Assembly: GCA_021399445.1 (NCBI GenBank)
Contig: JAJTUQ010000004.1
Location: 4,278,001 to 4,342,000 of the forward strand
Origin: Xylogone sp. PMI_703
Taxonomy: Eukaryota; Ascomycota; Leotiomycetes
Reading direction: 5' to 3'
DNA: 64,000 nt
Part shown: one piece after another, positions 22,953-36,150 of the stretch
Layout: each line of letters starts with the position of its first letter
Position numbering within the stretch: the stretch's first letter is position 1
Made by a program: the position numbers and the translations under genes
Notes under the pieces: model-generated
The model's database searches: none
What the model saw: the letters and a program-made list of their open reading frames with translations, nothing else
What the model was told of the DNA's origin: nothing

Positions 22953-24198
22953 CTAAAGACCTTGGTGATGGGTACCAGATGATTCGACGACATTATCAGA
23001 TAGATTAATCAGAAGCTGTGCGAGGCAACGTTTGGTAGCTGCGTCATCACGTAGGACTGAGGAGAAAGTAGCATCACGTAGAGGCTCTGGGAGGCACTGT
23101 CGCAACGCCTCTCGTGCACGAGCATTGTCGCTCAAGCTATGAATCTGATTAGCAGCAATTTAAACACCACAGCAGGCTTATCTTACCGAAGAAAGCAACG
23201 CACAACATGCTTAAGGAGACGCGCGGTTTGCTGCTCAACAAGTTGAGATACCATGTTACTAAGCACTGTTCCGACAGCATAGAAACGCTCGTATGTAGCA
23301 CAAATGTAGTTAAGTCCGTGGTCATCAAGCAGGATCTTCTGGACGATGAATATAGCGACAGTTTTGCTCAGCTCTGATCCTGTTTCCATTATTCGAAGAC
23401 ATAGGGGAATGATCTCGGTAGTAAGGAGGAAATTGATAACGTCAGAAGAGTCATTCTTGACAAGAGCTCCGATAACACCGAGAGATGTAAGACGAAGATA
23501 TTCGAACGGTCTGGACTTCGAGGTCGTATTAAGGAAAGGATAGAGAAAGAGAGGAATATGAGCTATTCGGGCTATCAGCATGAGTTCATTAGTATCGATG
23601 GATTATCATTTCCTCACCATTCAGAAACAACGCACGCGTCTCATTGTGAGATGCAACGCACTGTAAGAGTGCCAAAGCATTGCAGACTCTATTAGATGCA
23701 GCAGCAGTGAGCTGAGATGGGTTGAGCAGCGTGTAGACAGAAATGATTTCCTGAAGCAGAGAAGTCATTACACCTGATCACGAAACCATTGTTAGTCAAC
23801 TCTCAAGATTACTGGCTGTCCTAATACATACCAAACGAATGCCACAAGATAAGTGCGAGCTCGGGGACCTGCTCTCGTTTCTTGCTGAGTTCAAGCAAGG
23901 CGGCTTCCCGGGTTTCCTCATTCAGCAGGTCTGCGATAAATGCCAATGTCCTCCTATTCTCTTCCGTGACATTATCCATCATCGCGGATTCTTGTACATG
24001 AGAGGAAGCAAGTGATGGAGCGGAAGAATTATGGGGGGCGGCTATTCTATTGTTATAGTGCTGGTGTTGCGCTACGGATGCTGCTGCGGCTGCGGCTTGC
24101 TGAGCGTGTTGGTGGTGGCCCTGATGATGCATCCATGATGATTCGCCAGGAGGATTGTATTGATGCTGGTGTGAATAAACGTGCGCCCCTTGGAGCAT
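22953..24198 (-). CDS. CAF40: CAF40/Rcd1 (CNOT9), CCR4-NOT complex subunit
   Basis: Four exons, complement(22953-23136, 23187-23562, 23618-23773, 23832-24198), give 360 residues. Residues 1-70 are His/Gln/Ala-rich and disordered ([20 protein letters not shown]). From about 85 the conserved Rcd1 armadillo-like fold begins ([80 protein letters not shown]) and continues to the end. In the CCR4-NOT complex this subunit binds nucleic acids and peptide motifs of partners that direct mRNA deadenylation; in fission yeast Rcd1 is also needed for nitrogen-starvation-induced differentiation. The ATG at 24198 is the first in frame; the frame stays open upstream without ATG. Confidence 0.94.
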
Positions 24199-25288
24199 CG
24201 TGGAAGAGGGACGTTTGTTGTCCAAGGAAAAGACTCGGAAGCTTATAGATACAGTGTTCTTAGCTCTTTGTCGGCTAGCGGCTCCGGAGAGGATGGGATC
24301 AAACGTATGTCGCGCTGTCTACAAACAGAACCCTTGTCTTCGATATGTCCCGTCCTGTCGTTGGCGGAAAAGCTTGAGTTGATGCGGAGACGGTTTGCTT
24401 GATGTTCGCTGTCGACACTACTACAGCATTATTAGTGTCGGTGAAGTTGGCACCCCGCCTAGCTAATCATTTATTAGACCTGCCTTGTACGGTAGGCGCT
24501 TCCCGCCACATCCGAAGTTTGAGAGGGTACTTTGATACCCAACATCAATTTGGGCATATTTACGCCTCTATTCCATTCTGGGAACTCTCCGGACTAATCA
24601 ATTGAAAATAAAAGTCTTCCACAATATTAATGCGCTAGATACAAAGTCAATAAACAATAGTTCTCAAATACATTAGAACTACCAAGGTTGATTGAGTAGT
24701 AATCCCCCACATCACAAAGCTTTAATCCGATAGGCTATCCCAACATTCTAGATTTCGATTGAAACGTCTAACAATCAAAACCCTGGATTCTCTGGTTGGA
24801 TACAGAACGATTTACACCAACTGTCCAAATAATCTCACCTGACTCAATTCACGCTAGGAAGGAGTTGTAGCCATTGACAAATTTTCAAAGACTCTAAAAC
24901 GATAGCAATTGCCTCAAAATACTGGAATTATAACCTTTTCTCATATGCCTTCCGTGTTAGACCGATCCCGTTGCAAATATGAATTAAAAAGAGTTTATCG
25001 GTTGCTAGAAAAACAACAAAGCAAAAGCAGGAGACAAGTAGAGCCTTATTTTCCATCCAAGGTTCCTCCTACCTTGGCTTCAATATGTTCGCTATCTTGC
25101 CATCAAGAAAATAAAACAAATTATCAAAACAAGCGTCGTAATAATGCCATGATAACCGATGAAGACAAAGGAGATTCGTCCCGCACGATTTAAATCCTTT
25201 TACTTCTCGCCATATTATGCCTCTTATCTGCCCGCCCAAGTTCTCTTTATTACCAAGACTAGATTCGCTAGTGATTTCTGAAAGTTCT
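24199..25288. other. Intergenic: CAF40 promoter and KIN1 3' flank
   Basis: 1.09 kb. The part at 24600-25250 is AT-rich and probably holds the KIN1 3' UTR. No gene supported. Confidence 0.5.
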
Positions 25289-28200
25289 TCATAGCCTTAA
25301 CTCGCGCAGTATCTGATCTGCCATGTTCTTATATTGCCAGGTTCCCCCAGCTAATCTCTTGAACTGAATACCATGAAGAGATAGGAGTGGCACCTTGACG
25401 ATGAAGATTTCAAACTCGAGGACCAAACTACCACCCAATTCGCTCTGTACATGTGTACTAGTCTCACCAACCGCTCGATTTGAAGAGCCATGATGATCTC
25501 TACCGTCGCTTTCATCCGACACATCAGAATCAGTATAGCTGGCATCACCACCAGTCCTTCTTGGCGTCCTAGGCATGCGTGGAGATCTCTCCGATTCTCT
25601 AAAGTCATCCCTGTCTCTATCCGTGTTACCTCCCATAAATCCACCGAAGCTGATTCTGCGTTTATGATTTGGAGTTTGGTTATTGTGCACTCCTGAGGGG
25701 GGCAGGTCAACCACCTTCTTGAGATCAATGCTTGGGCTATGACGACAGCTGAAGCCGCCTCGAATCTCAGTGTATTCTACACCGAGTTGCTTCAAGACCC
25801 GCACGATATCCTGTCGGATAGTCTGGACAGGCTTAGTAGAAGTTGTCGAAACACTGAATAGACCTTTCAGATACACGGGTTTTGCAATATCAGTCGTGTC
25901 AACACGGTCGGTGGATATACCGCTTGCCTCAGCTTGCTCTAGGTCAGCCTCTTCAGGAACATCGGCTTCTCTTGCTTCATCTCTCCTTGCACGGCGTGCT
26001 TGGATACTCTCTCTTCGGGCATGGCCAAGGGATTTCGCTCTAGTGCTCGTGCTTCTTGAACTATGATGGCCTCTGCGATCATTTTCGATGATCACCCTAT
26101 CGTTTGTTGCCGAATGGTCAGAACCGCTGGTAGGGGGAGGATCTTTGTAGGTTATACGGGGAGTAGCATCCGAATTTCCTCTCCGATCTGACCTCCTACG
26201 GAACTCTGCCGAGTTAACACTTGTCGATCGGCCCAACCCCTTTGAGCCACGAGAAGCATCAGCAGTTCGCGGAGGCGATAAAAGATCGCTTTGTTGAGGT
26301 TGACTACTTCCTGATCGGACGTGTGAAGGAGAACGCGCAGGTTCGCGCTCTCGAGAGCGGCGAATACTAAAGCTCTTCCTCAGACTGGATTGTTGCTCAT
26401 TAGAGGACTGCTGAACTGCAAGTAGAGGTGGCGGTGGTGGTGGTTGGCTTTTCTCAGGCTTGCGTCTTGTGCTGAATCTACGTAAGAGGCCAGCAGCAGT
26501 GCTCTCCTTGCGCGGTGGTTCATGGTGGGGTTCGACTATAGCTGGGGACGTCGGACCACTTGCTGTACCGAGCTTCATATGTTTCATATTATCCGTGATC
26601 TCATCTTCGCCATGGGTGCGTGCGCGGGGCCGGGACCTTCCACCAGTTGCATTCTCTCCAGGCATCTCGTACGCTCCGGTATTTGTATATGCGGCTTTTG
26701 GTGCATTAATCTCAGGCAATTGAAGAGGGGCTTCATTCGGGCTCCGAGGCATGCTGGTAGCTCCTGGATTAGCTGAGAGTCTGTCTCGCTCCTGCTTCTC
26801 TCTGACTAAGAAATAAACAGATATAAGAGGGTGGTAGGCATTGATCGGGTCGTTTCCCAATTGCAAGCCCTCCGTACTCGGCGTAGTCAGCGTATCTCTG
26901 CTGCTGATGGAGTTCCGTCTCTTATAGAAATCAAAACCAAAACTTCTCTTTTTCTCTGGATCTTTAGGGGCTTGTGCCTCGCGTTCACGCTCGTGCATTG
27001 CAAACCGTACAGCTCGCTGGTATTGTTCCGATTCCAAAACCTCGGTCAACTGAGCGTGAATTACTTCTGGCGGACCGAAATCAAAACCCGTCATCGCCTG
27101 TACGACAGCTGGATCTAATGGTAACTGAAGTGGTTCCCTCGCTGGAAGATAATTTTCAGGTGGAGAGCCGAATCCCTTGGTCATCCATGGATGACACATA
27201 ACTTCTTGCATACTTGCTCGTTGTTTCGGATCCGTCACTAGCATGCGCGAAATAAGATTTTTACATTCTATGGTTGTTAGCACTGCTATGATGCAACGAG
27301 GTGTCAAAATACATACCAGGCGACAACCAATTGGGATAATCAACGATGCCCTTCTTTATTTTCGCATGTAGCGCTGGCATGCTTTGGTCGTCGAATGGAA
27401 CTTTCCCACAAACTAGGACGTATAGAACAATACCAAAACTCCACACATCCACTTCTGGTCCAGTATATGCCCTTGCTTGAAGCAGTTCAGGAGCTGCAAA
27501 ATATAAACTGCCGCAAAATGTCTTGAGATGGTTACGCGGAGAGAAGAGATTGCTCAACCCGAAATCGATAATCTTGATATCTCCGGTTTTGCTAATCAGA
27601 ATGTTCTCAATCTTCAAATCTCGATGCACGATACTATTCCGATGACAATAGTCTAGTGCACTTGCGATCTGTCTACTGAACTTTCGTGCTTGTTTCTCCT
27701 TTAGCCTACCATGTGAAATAATATAATCTAGCATCTGCCCGCCGTTCACGAACTCGAAGAGCATATACCAATGGTATGTTGTGCGCACAACATCCCGCAT
27801 ACCACATATATATGGATGATCAAGAAGCGTCACTATAGCTGCCTCTCGAGCCGTGCGTACCTCTTTTGAGTGATCTGCTCTTTCTTTATCTGCTCGGCTC
27901 TGATGGGTCCCATCGTCCGAAGATCCCCGGGGGACGATTTTCACAGCCACCTATTTGTTATGTTAATACTGCACAAATTTATATGCATCTCCCATGAAGA
28001 CATACCTGCTCCCCTCCCTCTACTCTTCTTGCTAACTTCACTTTGCCCATGCTTCCTGCACCTATGGTCTTGCCAAGAACCCAGTTACCTGACTGAGCAG
28101 GTATTGTTGTTCTGGACTTCCCCGACCTCCCATTTGCATTTCTTGTCTCCATTGGTACCACCACTGGGGCCGGACCCCCTCCATTTACTGTTGTCGACAT

Positions 28201-28545
28201 ATCTGACGAGTAGCGACTATGACTATGTCTGTGATGGGCAGAAGTGCTGCGTGTAGATTCCGTACGCGATGGCTGTCCGTTCTCTCTGCTGGTGCTTCTT
28301 CTTCTTGATGTTTGAGCTACGTTCGTCGTCTCATAGTTGGCCTGTGGCAACACCCCCTCGACTTCTCTTTGCCGCGACGAAGTCCGGTGATGACGAGTCG
28401 AGGTGGAACGCTGAGGACTAGTTGGCACGGCAGTGGTTCTGGTTCTTGTCGACTGCGATCTTGTCACAGTTGACTGCGATTGACCGCGTCTGGAACCACT
28501 CCGTTCCACGGCAGCGGCTGGAGACACTGAAGTGGTCGTCGCCAT
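25289..28545 (-). CDS. KIN1: KIN1/KIN2-type (PAR-1/MARK) serine/threonine kinase
   Basis: Three exons, complement(25289-27267, 27317-27950, 28006-28545), give 1050 residues. An in-frame TGA shortly upstream of ATG 28545 fixes the start. A Ser/Arg/Thr-rich tail of about 150 residues precedes the kinase domain (about 154-430), with glycine loop GAGSMGKV, Lys184 in VAVK, catalytic HRDLKIEN (289-296), DFG (309-311), activation loop [14 protein letters not shown] and [14 protein letters not shown] long disordered Arg/Ser/Pro region follows, then a C-terminal KA1 domain ending [20 protein letters not shown]. Kin1 kinases sit at the cell cortex and control polarity, exocytosis, cytokinesis and, in yeast, the unfolded-protein response. 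The length fits fungal KIN1 proteins. Confidence 0.95.
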
Positions 28546-29844
28546 GAAAGCGTCGTCCGGACGAGGTAGCAATCAGCCGAAGAACAGGGTGCGACCTGCT
28601 ACGGCGCCCAAGCCCGCTACCCCTGAAGCAACCCAAGCGACGTCACCTCTGAAACCGAATAAATATGGAGAATCGCGATAAGTGTCAAATCGCACCAGTA
28701 GCGGCTGTTTGGGAGCAGCAAAGTAGATGGGAGTGATGATGTTGGGTTGAATTGGATTGAAGGAGGCTTGTGGCCTGCGGTGGATCGGATAGTCGATATG
28801 GCTGCCAAGCAGGGCGGATGGCGGTTTGCGCCTAATAATAACAACTATATACGTAGTGGTTACAAAACAACAATGTCGTCTCAGTGGACGATAATAACGA
28901 CCTCTCGAAACCAACCAATTAGGAGCTGCACAGAAAGGCGAACACACAGCAGTAAAAGTATCTGAAAGATTCTTCCGTACCAAAGCGATACTGTATTGTT
29001 AAGCCAGAGGGATTTATGAGAGCTGAGGCTGATGATTTCTTACCTAATCCGGACAAATTGCTTGTTTATTTCTAGCTGCACTGTGCCGGGTCCCGCCAAA
29101 CACCTCTCCAGGGCGGTAGGGTCATCACAGCGTTTCAAAAAGAGAACAAAGAACTCTACTTTTCCTCCTTTCTCTTTGTCTTGGATGTCGAGGCTATCTT
29201 TTTGGTAAGAAGCGCAATCTAGCCCTTAGATAATTGTGGTGAGTTCTTAAACAATTTTGTAGCTAGGATTAATAAACACTCTACAAATAATACCGAAGTT
29301 CCGCTGGAGGGGTAGTTCCGTATAGCCTAGAAATGCTGGTACCCATCCCTTGCCGTTAATCGTAGCCCACATAGCGAAAAGACTTACAACAATAAATAGG
29401 AATCCTGCATATAGCGGTAGGAAAGTGACACAATTTAATTCCTCATTTAAAGGCAATGTAAACTTCCATTGCGCTTATCTACGTAGCCATTCAAATCGCG
29501 GTGCTACCGCGTCATGGAAGGCTAGCAAACATTTTCAACCAAAGCCAAACTTCCCATAGTTCACTATTAACTACTATAAACCAATATCATTGATTCCGAG
29601 AGTCTCCTATTCAAGATAAGTAATTAATTGAACATCACGCAGGGCATTTACCAAGCAGGCAGATCCTAAATTAGCCGCGCGCTTATCAGCCAGTAAAATG
29701 CTAAGCTTTCGAATCCACAAAACCTCGTACAGTTTCCGTTCGCAAGGCTGATAACGTCACAGCCTTCTTACTGCTTGTTTTTTTACTTTATATGGTTCTG
29801 CCTTTGTGTGCTAGGCCATTGCCCTACGGTTCTATGACTCTAGC
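28546..29844. promoter_or_regulatory. Divergent intergenic region between KIN1 and the G-patch gene
   Basis: 1.3 kb serving both divergent genes. No gene is supported. A 69-codon minus-strand frame at 29247-29456 with two hydrophobic stretches has no recognisable family. Confidence 0.5.
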
Positions 29845-32027
29845 ATGTCAACCAAACGATCCCGTGCTACTTATGAGGCAGACCTTCAAGCTAAGCAATC
29901 GCCATATGCGGTATACGGGACGCCTCTCCCACCCAGAGACTCGGAGGTTAGAGACGATGGGTCTTATGTTCCAATTTGGAAGCAGGAGGTCCGGGATGAG
30001 AGGGGTTTGAAGCGATTACATGGAGCCTTCACTGGTGGCTTTAGTGCAGGGTACGTCTTCCATGTCTCAAACACCGAATGCTGTGTGAAGTCAACGTTAA
30101 CGCGGCCTCGCTCAGATACTTCAATACTGTTGGATCAAAGGAAGGATGGACTCCAGCAACTTTTGTATCGTCTCGGACCAATCGAAGGAAGGATGGCCCA
30201 AAACAAGCTCAACAACGCCCCGAGGATTTTATGGACGAAGAAGATCTTGCGGACGCTGCCGAGGCTCAGAGAGTACAAACATCCGACAATTTTTCTGGGC
30301 TCGGCTCTATAGATGGACCTCTACAAGGAAATGCATTTCTGGATATATTCAAAACTCATGGGGAAACCATGGGCGTTAAGCTGCTAAAACGGATGGGCTG
30401 GAAGGAAGGTCAAGGGGTTGGGCCAAAAGTGCGTCGTAGGGCGCGTCTAGATGGGGCTGAGATAGCTCATAATGAAGAAGCTCCGACCCATTTATTTGCT
30501 CCAGAGAATACTCGGATGATTAGTTTCATAAAAAAGAATGACCACAAGGGTCTAGGATTTGAAGGAGAAACAAGGTTGTCGCTTAACGATGGATCACAAC
30601 ACGAAAAACAGGAGAAATCAGAGAACGACGAGGAGTTTCAATTCGGAACTGCAGCCACCAAGGTTCCAAAGAAGAAGAAGTCTGTCCGGGGCGGAATTGG
30701 GATTGGAATACTGAACGATACCGGTTCGGATGACGAGGACCCATATGAAATTGGTCCACGGATATCCTATAACAGAATAATTGGAGGTGAAAAGAAAAAG
30801 AAAAAGGTTACTGTTGGCTCTACGAACCCGTCATTGACAGCCAAACCGGTCTTCATTTCTAAGAAAGCTGCTCTAGCAAAAGCCACGAATTTACGAAAAT
30901 GCCACGATGGTCGGCTACCTCTTGACGGGTTTATCCTAAGTACTTCCGACGGTTCTTTAACAGTTATAGAAATTCCAAAAGCATATCTCCCACCGGAGGT
31001 CCCAAAAAATTGGAAGTCTTCCAGACAACCTAAAGACAGCTCCGCTATCCCAGCGTATCTTTCAACAGCCGAAGCAGCCAAGCTTTCAAAGCTCGATCCA
31101 AAATCTCGAGCCGCCATTCTAGGTGAAGCAGTTTTACCTGGAAAGTCAGTATTTGACTTCCTATCTCCATCTGCCAGGGATAGAATTGTCTCAGCGACTG
31201 GAAAAGCAGACTTACCGCAAGGTCTCGGAGAAATACCCGAAGGCTATGCGATGACGGCAGAGGAACGTCAAAGGGAATTGACTTCTCAGATCCCTAAAGT
31301 CGAAAAATATATAGCAGTTGCAGCCTTGAATAGGGGCGCCAGTGGGTTCATGCCTTATGGTGAAGATGAGGCGAAAAGAAATCGCTATCGCAGCTTTCTA
31401 GAATACCAGGCGGATATTACCAAAGAGATTCCTCCAAGAGGAAATAATATGTCGAAAGATGAGTGGCTACAAGAGCTTAGAGAGTTTGCAAACTGTGCAC
31501 AGATATTCAAGCCTATGAGCGGTATGATGGCTACGAGATTTACATCTTCAACTAAGCCAGGTATTGAGTCAAAGGAATCCGGGTCATCGGTAGAGAACTC
31601 GTTACTCAGTAAACCCGCTCCAAAACCCGAAGATCCTGCTGAAGCTGCGGCCAAAATTGGGATGTATGGACCTTTGACGCGATCGTCACAGGACTGGTAT
31701 CCAACAAGACTGCTATGCAAGCGATTCAATGTTCAGCCGCCAGCTCATGTACGAGTAGGAGGCGATGAAGATACAGCGGAGGATGCCAGGAAGGGTGCAA
31801 AGGATCTTGATTTGGTTTCTCAAAGCGCTATTAATGAAATGCTGGGAGAGTCCGGAAGCTCTGCCAAGATATTATATGAGGATCAGTTGGAGAAAACGCC
31901 CGCGCCACCCGTTCAAAGGAGAGAGATAGTAATTGATGCCGAGAAGAACGAGGCTTTAGAAGGGCAGAAAGCGGGAGAGGCTGTTTTTAAAGCTATATTT
32001 GGAGATGATAGCGACGAAGATGAATAG
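29845..32027 (+). CDS. GPATCH1-type G-patch/DUF1604 splicing-associated protein
   Basis: Two exons, 29845-30050 and 30116-32027, across a 65-nt intron, give 705 residues. The N-terminal DUF1604 region holds SPYAVYGTPLPPRD, YVPIWKQEVRDERGLKRLHG and, over the junction, [20 protein letters not shown]. The G-patch lies at about residues 150-195 (GVKLLKRMGWKEGQGVGPKV). The rest is largely disordered, with Lys-rich (PKKKKSVRGG) and acidic stretches and an acidic C-terminus (DDSDEDE). G-patch proteins activate DEAH-box helicases; the fission-yeast homologue Gpl1 works with Gih35 and Wdr83 in splicing, and human GPATCH1 associates with the catalytic spliceosome. Nuclear location is expected. It is transcribed in the same direction as WHI2 downstream. 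Confidence 0.93.
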
Positions 32028-32465
32028 TTTATACCCATATTGTTAGACAACCTCATACGGTTCGCAAATAATGTAAAACCCCAATCACGTTCTTCACGCT
32101 CCAACATTTTTAAGTCACGTTAACTAGTAGCTATCACCTGTTGATCTTACCATATTCTAGCGTGGCCATTCAATGCGCTCACAATAACACATTCACAATT
32201 CATTAAGCTTGCAAGATAAAGGAAGAGGTTCAGCACTTTATAAACGCGCGATTGGCGAATGGAGGTCCACAAAAGGGGGTCGCTGTAGTAAGAGCGCTTA
32301 ATCTCTGATATGATTGGCCTAGGCGTTGAGGCGGGCCTGTGACGACCCTTGAACATCATCAATAATACTTAGAGCAATACGAATGACTTCGAGCAATTGA
32401 ACTCAGGGAACCGCTACCGACGAACTCGAATCCCATTAGCAAAGCATCGCTAATTAGCAACCACG
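32028..32465. other. Intergenic: G-patch gene 3' flank and WHI2 upstream region
   Basis: 438 bp. I searched it for an upstream exon that could give WHI2 an ATG; each ATG here soon meets a stop or lacks a donor in the needed phase. Confidence 0.5.
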
Positions 32466-34003
32466 TTGTCAGACACGCAAGAAGCCAACGACGGTCCGGC
32501 CGTCGGGCTAGAGCAACAGCTTGATATCAACGGAGAGCATCGATCGAAGCTCGAGGAAGAAGACGTCCGCGCGCGATCTCCACCACCAGGATACCCAGTA
32601 TCAGAAGCATCAGGATCAGCTCCTCCATCGCCTCGACCACCTCCCTTCTCCTCACTCTACACTAGCACTGCCGAAGCCGTCGCGGCGTACAAGGTCGCCG
32701 TAACTGAAGTAGGCCCTTCGGGATCCGTACCTGCGTATGCACCTGTCGCACCCGACTTTCACTCCCCGGCCGATACTAGTACTGCTACATCTTCACGGGA
32801 GGTAGCTGCTGAGGACGAGACCAAGGCTGCACTTCCGCAGGATACAAAGGGGGAGTCGAGTTCTAAGGAGGAAGATAGCGAGCCTCCGCCTGCTTATTCA
32901 TTAGGGACCAGTCCGCTCGAATCGTTCACATACGTGATGGCGGCTGCTGGAGGTGCTGCGAGTATTATTACTCAAGTGCAGCAGGGTGGTGCTCCACCCA
33001 TCAATACGTTGGGAGATGTAGGCCCTGATGAAAATATAACGATGGACCTGAGGTACGTTACGTCACGGAGGACCCACCCCTATAGATGCGAATATAGGGA
33101 TTTTAACAAGTAAACAGAGGTACCAAATTCACTTTGTCGAGAGACGAGCTCCTTACGCTTCCCGAGTTTGTGCTGCTATCACTATTTCCCAATGGATTGT
33201 TACCGGATGGGCATTTGAACGCATACCATGATAGCGATGCTTTCCAAGTTGACGTGAGTTTCGATCTCTAATTTTTCTCACAGAAAAGTCACAAGCTAAC
33301 GTCTTTGTTATAGTATGATCCAGCCTCTCTACAATACATGCTCGATTTCTTCCGCAATGTAGCGAATACCATCCCCGACGGCTCGACGTCACCTTCTACA
33401 GATGGGGATCCCATGGCTATGGAATCTATGGGCGGTTCAACCCGAGAAATGTTGCAAGATCGAGCAGGGATTATTGTACTACGCGAAGATCTTGATTTCT
33501 ATGCCATCCCCCCGCGACCGGATATCGAACAACCGGAGATGATTGAGGTAAAACGAGCGGCGGGAAGAGCGTTATTGAAACAAGATGGGATCTTCTCAGG
33601 GCTGAGAAAAAGCGACGAAGCAGGAAGTACAGAACAGCATCTGATTGAGATGTTAACTGCTGGGTACGCTTACAGATTTTGATCTCCCCCTTTAAGTAGT
33701 AGGCTAATTCATTACAGCGGCTTCAACCACGATGACTGCTGGGGACACCGAGCAGGAGAACCAAACAAGGCTGTTATCTGCAGTCTCGCGCTAGCACGGC
33801 TACGAACCGACATCCGGGCCACCGAAATGGGCGGCAACGCAGTGGGCATGGCACAAAAGCTCCTTCTCTTTTGGAGGAAACCGGCACGAAGATGCTGGTG
33901 GGAGGGAGTGGAGCTAGAAGACGTGGAGGGGGTGGAAGGCAAGCTGAAAGTGTGGATTCGAAGAGTGTGGACGCTTGAGATGAGTGTCATTGGGCTACGC
34001 TGA
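32466..34003 (+). CDS. WHI2: WHI2-like BTB-domain general stress/phosphatase-activator protein
   Basis: Four exons, 32466-33052, 33118-33253, 33314-33663 and 33718-34003, give 452 residues if counted from 32466. Residues 1-170 are Pro/Ser/Glu-rich and disordered. The BTB-like domain starts at about 196 (MDLRGTKFTLSRDELLTLPE, FVLLSLFPNGLLPDGHLNAY), with YDPASLQYMLDFFRNVANTI after the second intron. The C-terminus has DDCWGHRAGEPNKAVICSLA and a Trp-rich tail. Yeast Whi2 binds the Psr1/Psr2 phosphatases, supports the stress response and dampens TORC1 when amino acids are low. The start is a problem: the codon at 32466 is TTG, in a context that otherwise looks like a normal N-terminus (xSDTQEANDG), and no in-frame ATG follows for about 155 codons. 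A missed upstream exon, a sequence error or a non-AUG start are all possible. The next gene on the same strand is the CPC1 orthologue. Confidence 0.85.
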
Positions 34004-35783
34004 TATTTTATGTCTATCGGTGCAGAACTATGACATGACGACCTTTTGCAACCACACACAAGTTTCTTCTGATTATAATTGCGGGCATTAAAACCTTGTT
34101 TTGTCTGGTGTTTTTGCTGTTTCAATGCTTCGCCCCCTGCACTTTTTTTTCTTGATGTCCTTTCTAAGGGAGAAAATCCTCTCCATTCCTCCTTTTTATA
34201 CTTATTGCTCACGTTGAGTTTCATTTCCTTAAACCTTATATCATGCTCGCTTTTCTCCCCCTTTAAACATCTTAAAGATTATTCCCCCAGCAAGCACAGA
34301 TTCCAGCGCGTCACGTCGAATTGTTTCTTAGGTTTTGTTTCTTCTTTTCTTATTCTTAAAAACTTAGCTCTTCTTCCCAACCACAACCCCTTTTTGTCGT
34401 TTAGCATAAGAACAGGTTATAGCAGGAGTCGAGTCAGCTTCTTCTTGTGTTTTCCCCGCCTTTTTGATTTTATTTTATAATGGAAGGGACTATACACCCC
34501 ACCTCATCAGTGGCACAAGTTCATTTGTTTCATGGGCGTGGAAGAGGATGATCGTGGTGGTAGTTAGTATGGTGTGGAGGCAAATTGAGTGGAGGGATGT
34601 GGTGTGGGAGGAGAACAAAGCATGCGTTTTCTTAATTTTTACTGTCACTGATGTTGTTTGAGTGAGGGAGGAAGAGAGGTGTAATGGAGATAGTCGTCCC
34701 TCTTGAAGCATGCCTGAGAGGGGCGCGGGGGATGGGAGAGATGAAGATAGAGACAGATCAGTGTCTTGGAACATAGAAACAGGAAAATTAGAAAAGTATG
34801 GTTTATAAATCATTCGTGTATCTGTTTTATGTTGCTGTTCACGTAGGTAGATGTGCTCCTGTAACTTTTCTCCTGTCACCATCACTTACCTCAGAGATTA
34901 TCTATCTATCCATATATATCCAAATAAATGGCGCTTCACATACACTATGGTTGGTACTAAATCCGCAGGAATATATTTAAAGCACTCTCATCCATATGGG
35001 CCTGGCCAATTCGGCCCTTCCCAGACCTTCCTCCCTAGTACCACCGTACCACCAACGACACTACTGGATTGTGTTCTAGTACCTGCGTACCTAGACGAGG
35101 AGCCCACCCGAGATCCCCTAGACCCGCCTGTAAACTACTTACCCCGGTACCTAATACAGTATAGTACAGTACTGGGCACAGTATGCTAAAGACCAACAGG
35201 CTCCCCGGATCCGGCGGTGCTCCGCGGAGGAAGGAAAACTAGTTAATCACAGTATTATATTATTAGTAGCTTTTGAATTTTTATGTCTGGTTCCATTTTG
35301 GCAAAAGATACTATATCACATATACGGAGTACGAGGAAGAGTTTTTAGAAGGCTAGAGAGAGTTGAGTGTCTTCTTTAGGACGAAAGTGTCTTCTTTTCC
35401 CTCTCTGCTTTAGCCGCAAGGCATAACCACGGCACAAGATCTATATCATGCACTTCAATCTACTTTTGTTCTGAGGCTGTAGGCCGTGGCAGTGGTTCAT
35501 GCTGTGGACCGGGTACACGACAGCAAAGCATCCACGTGTGACAAAAGAAAAAGATGATACTGTGTACTCTACTATATCAACCAGATGGGATGCTGCGATG
35601 TGAAAGTGGTGGTTGATTGGAGTTTCATGTGGTGGCCTTGGACGAATCACGATGGGGAGGAGAGCAGTTGAGGCGGACATTGGTGGGCCAATCAAACGGG
35701 AGGAATCAGATCTGAGTGCGTTGATGCGCTGTGCTGCACTGGGCTGCACTTTGCACTGCCTCTTGCTGCTGGACTAGACCGTA

Positions 35784-35806
35784 CGTTGCTGCTGCTGCTG
35801 CTGCGC
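35784..35806 (+). repeat. (GCT)n microsatellite
   Basis: Six tandem GCT/TGC units in the gene-free region upstream of CPC1. Confidence 0.8.
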
Positions 35807-36143
35807 TGTACGTGCGATGGGTTGCTGTGCTGCAACTACTGCAACTGCATCTGTGTTGTGCTGCTTGCAGCCCGAGGGCCGCTTTCGGTTTTTATGCACC
35901 AGGAAGTTTTTTTAAGCTCACGAGCAGCGCGGGGGTGTTGGCAGAGGAGTGATTGAGAGAGTAGAGCAAGCATCAGTCAATTCTCTTGGTGAGTTCTCCG
36001 CGGGGAATAATGTGCGCACCGGGAAACTTCCCCTTTTCCCACAATCATGAATTCTTCTCTCCCTTTTCCCGCCCTGGATAAATTATTTTCTTGTTGTACT
36101 GGATCGAATCTCCAGCAGCGAGGGCTTGCATGCATCCCTGAGG

Positions 36144-36150
36144 TGAGTCA
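36144..36150 (-). promoter_or_regulatory. CPC1/Gcn4-type binding site (TGAGTCA)
   Basis: Perfect 7-bp match to the reverse complement of TGACTCA, about 2.2 kb upstream of the first uORF. A single 7-mer can occur by chance, so this one is weaker than the promoter-proximal site. Confidence 0.35.

Noticed and set aside
24909..25193. 94-codon plus-strand frame
   Set aside because: Low-complexity Lys/Arg/Ser-rich sequence in AT-rich DNA antisense to the KIN1 3' flank; no family recognised.
29247..29456. 69-codon minus-strand frame with two hydrophobic stretches, possibly a transporter remnant
   Set aside because: Too short and not matched to any definite transporter family; no flanking frame continues it.
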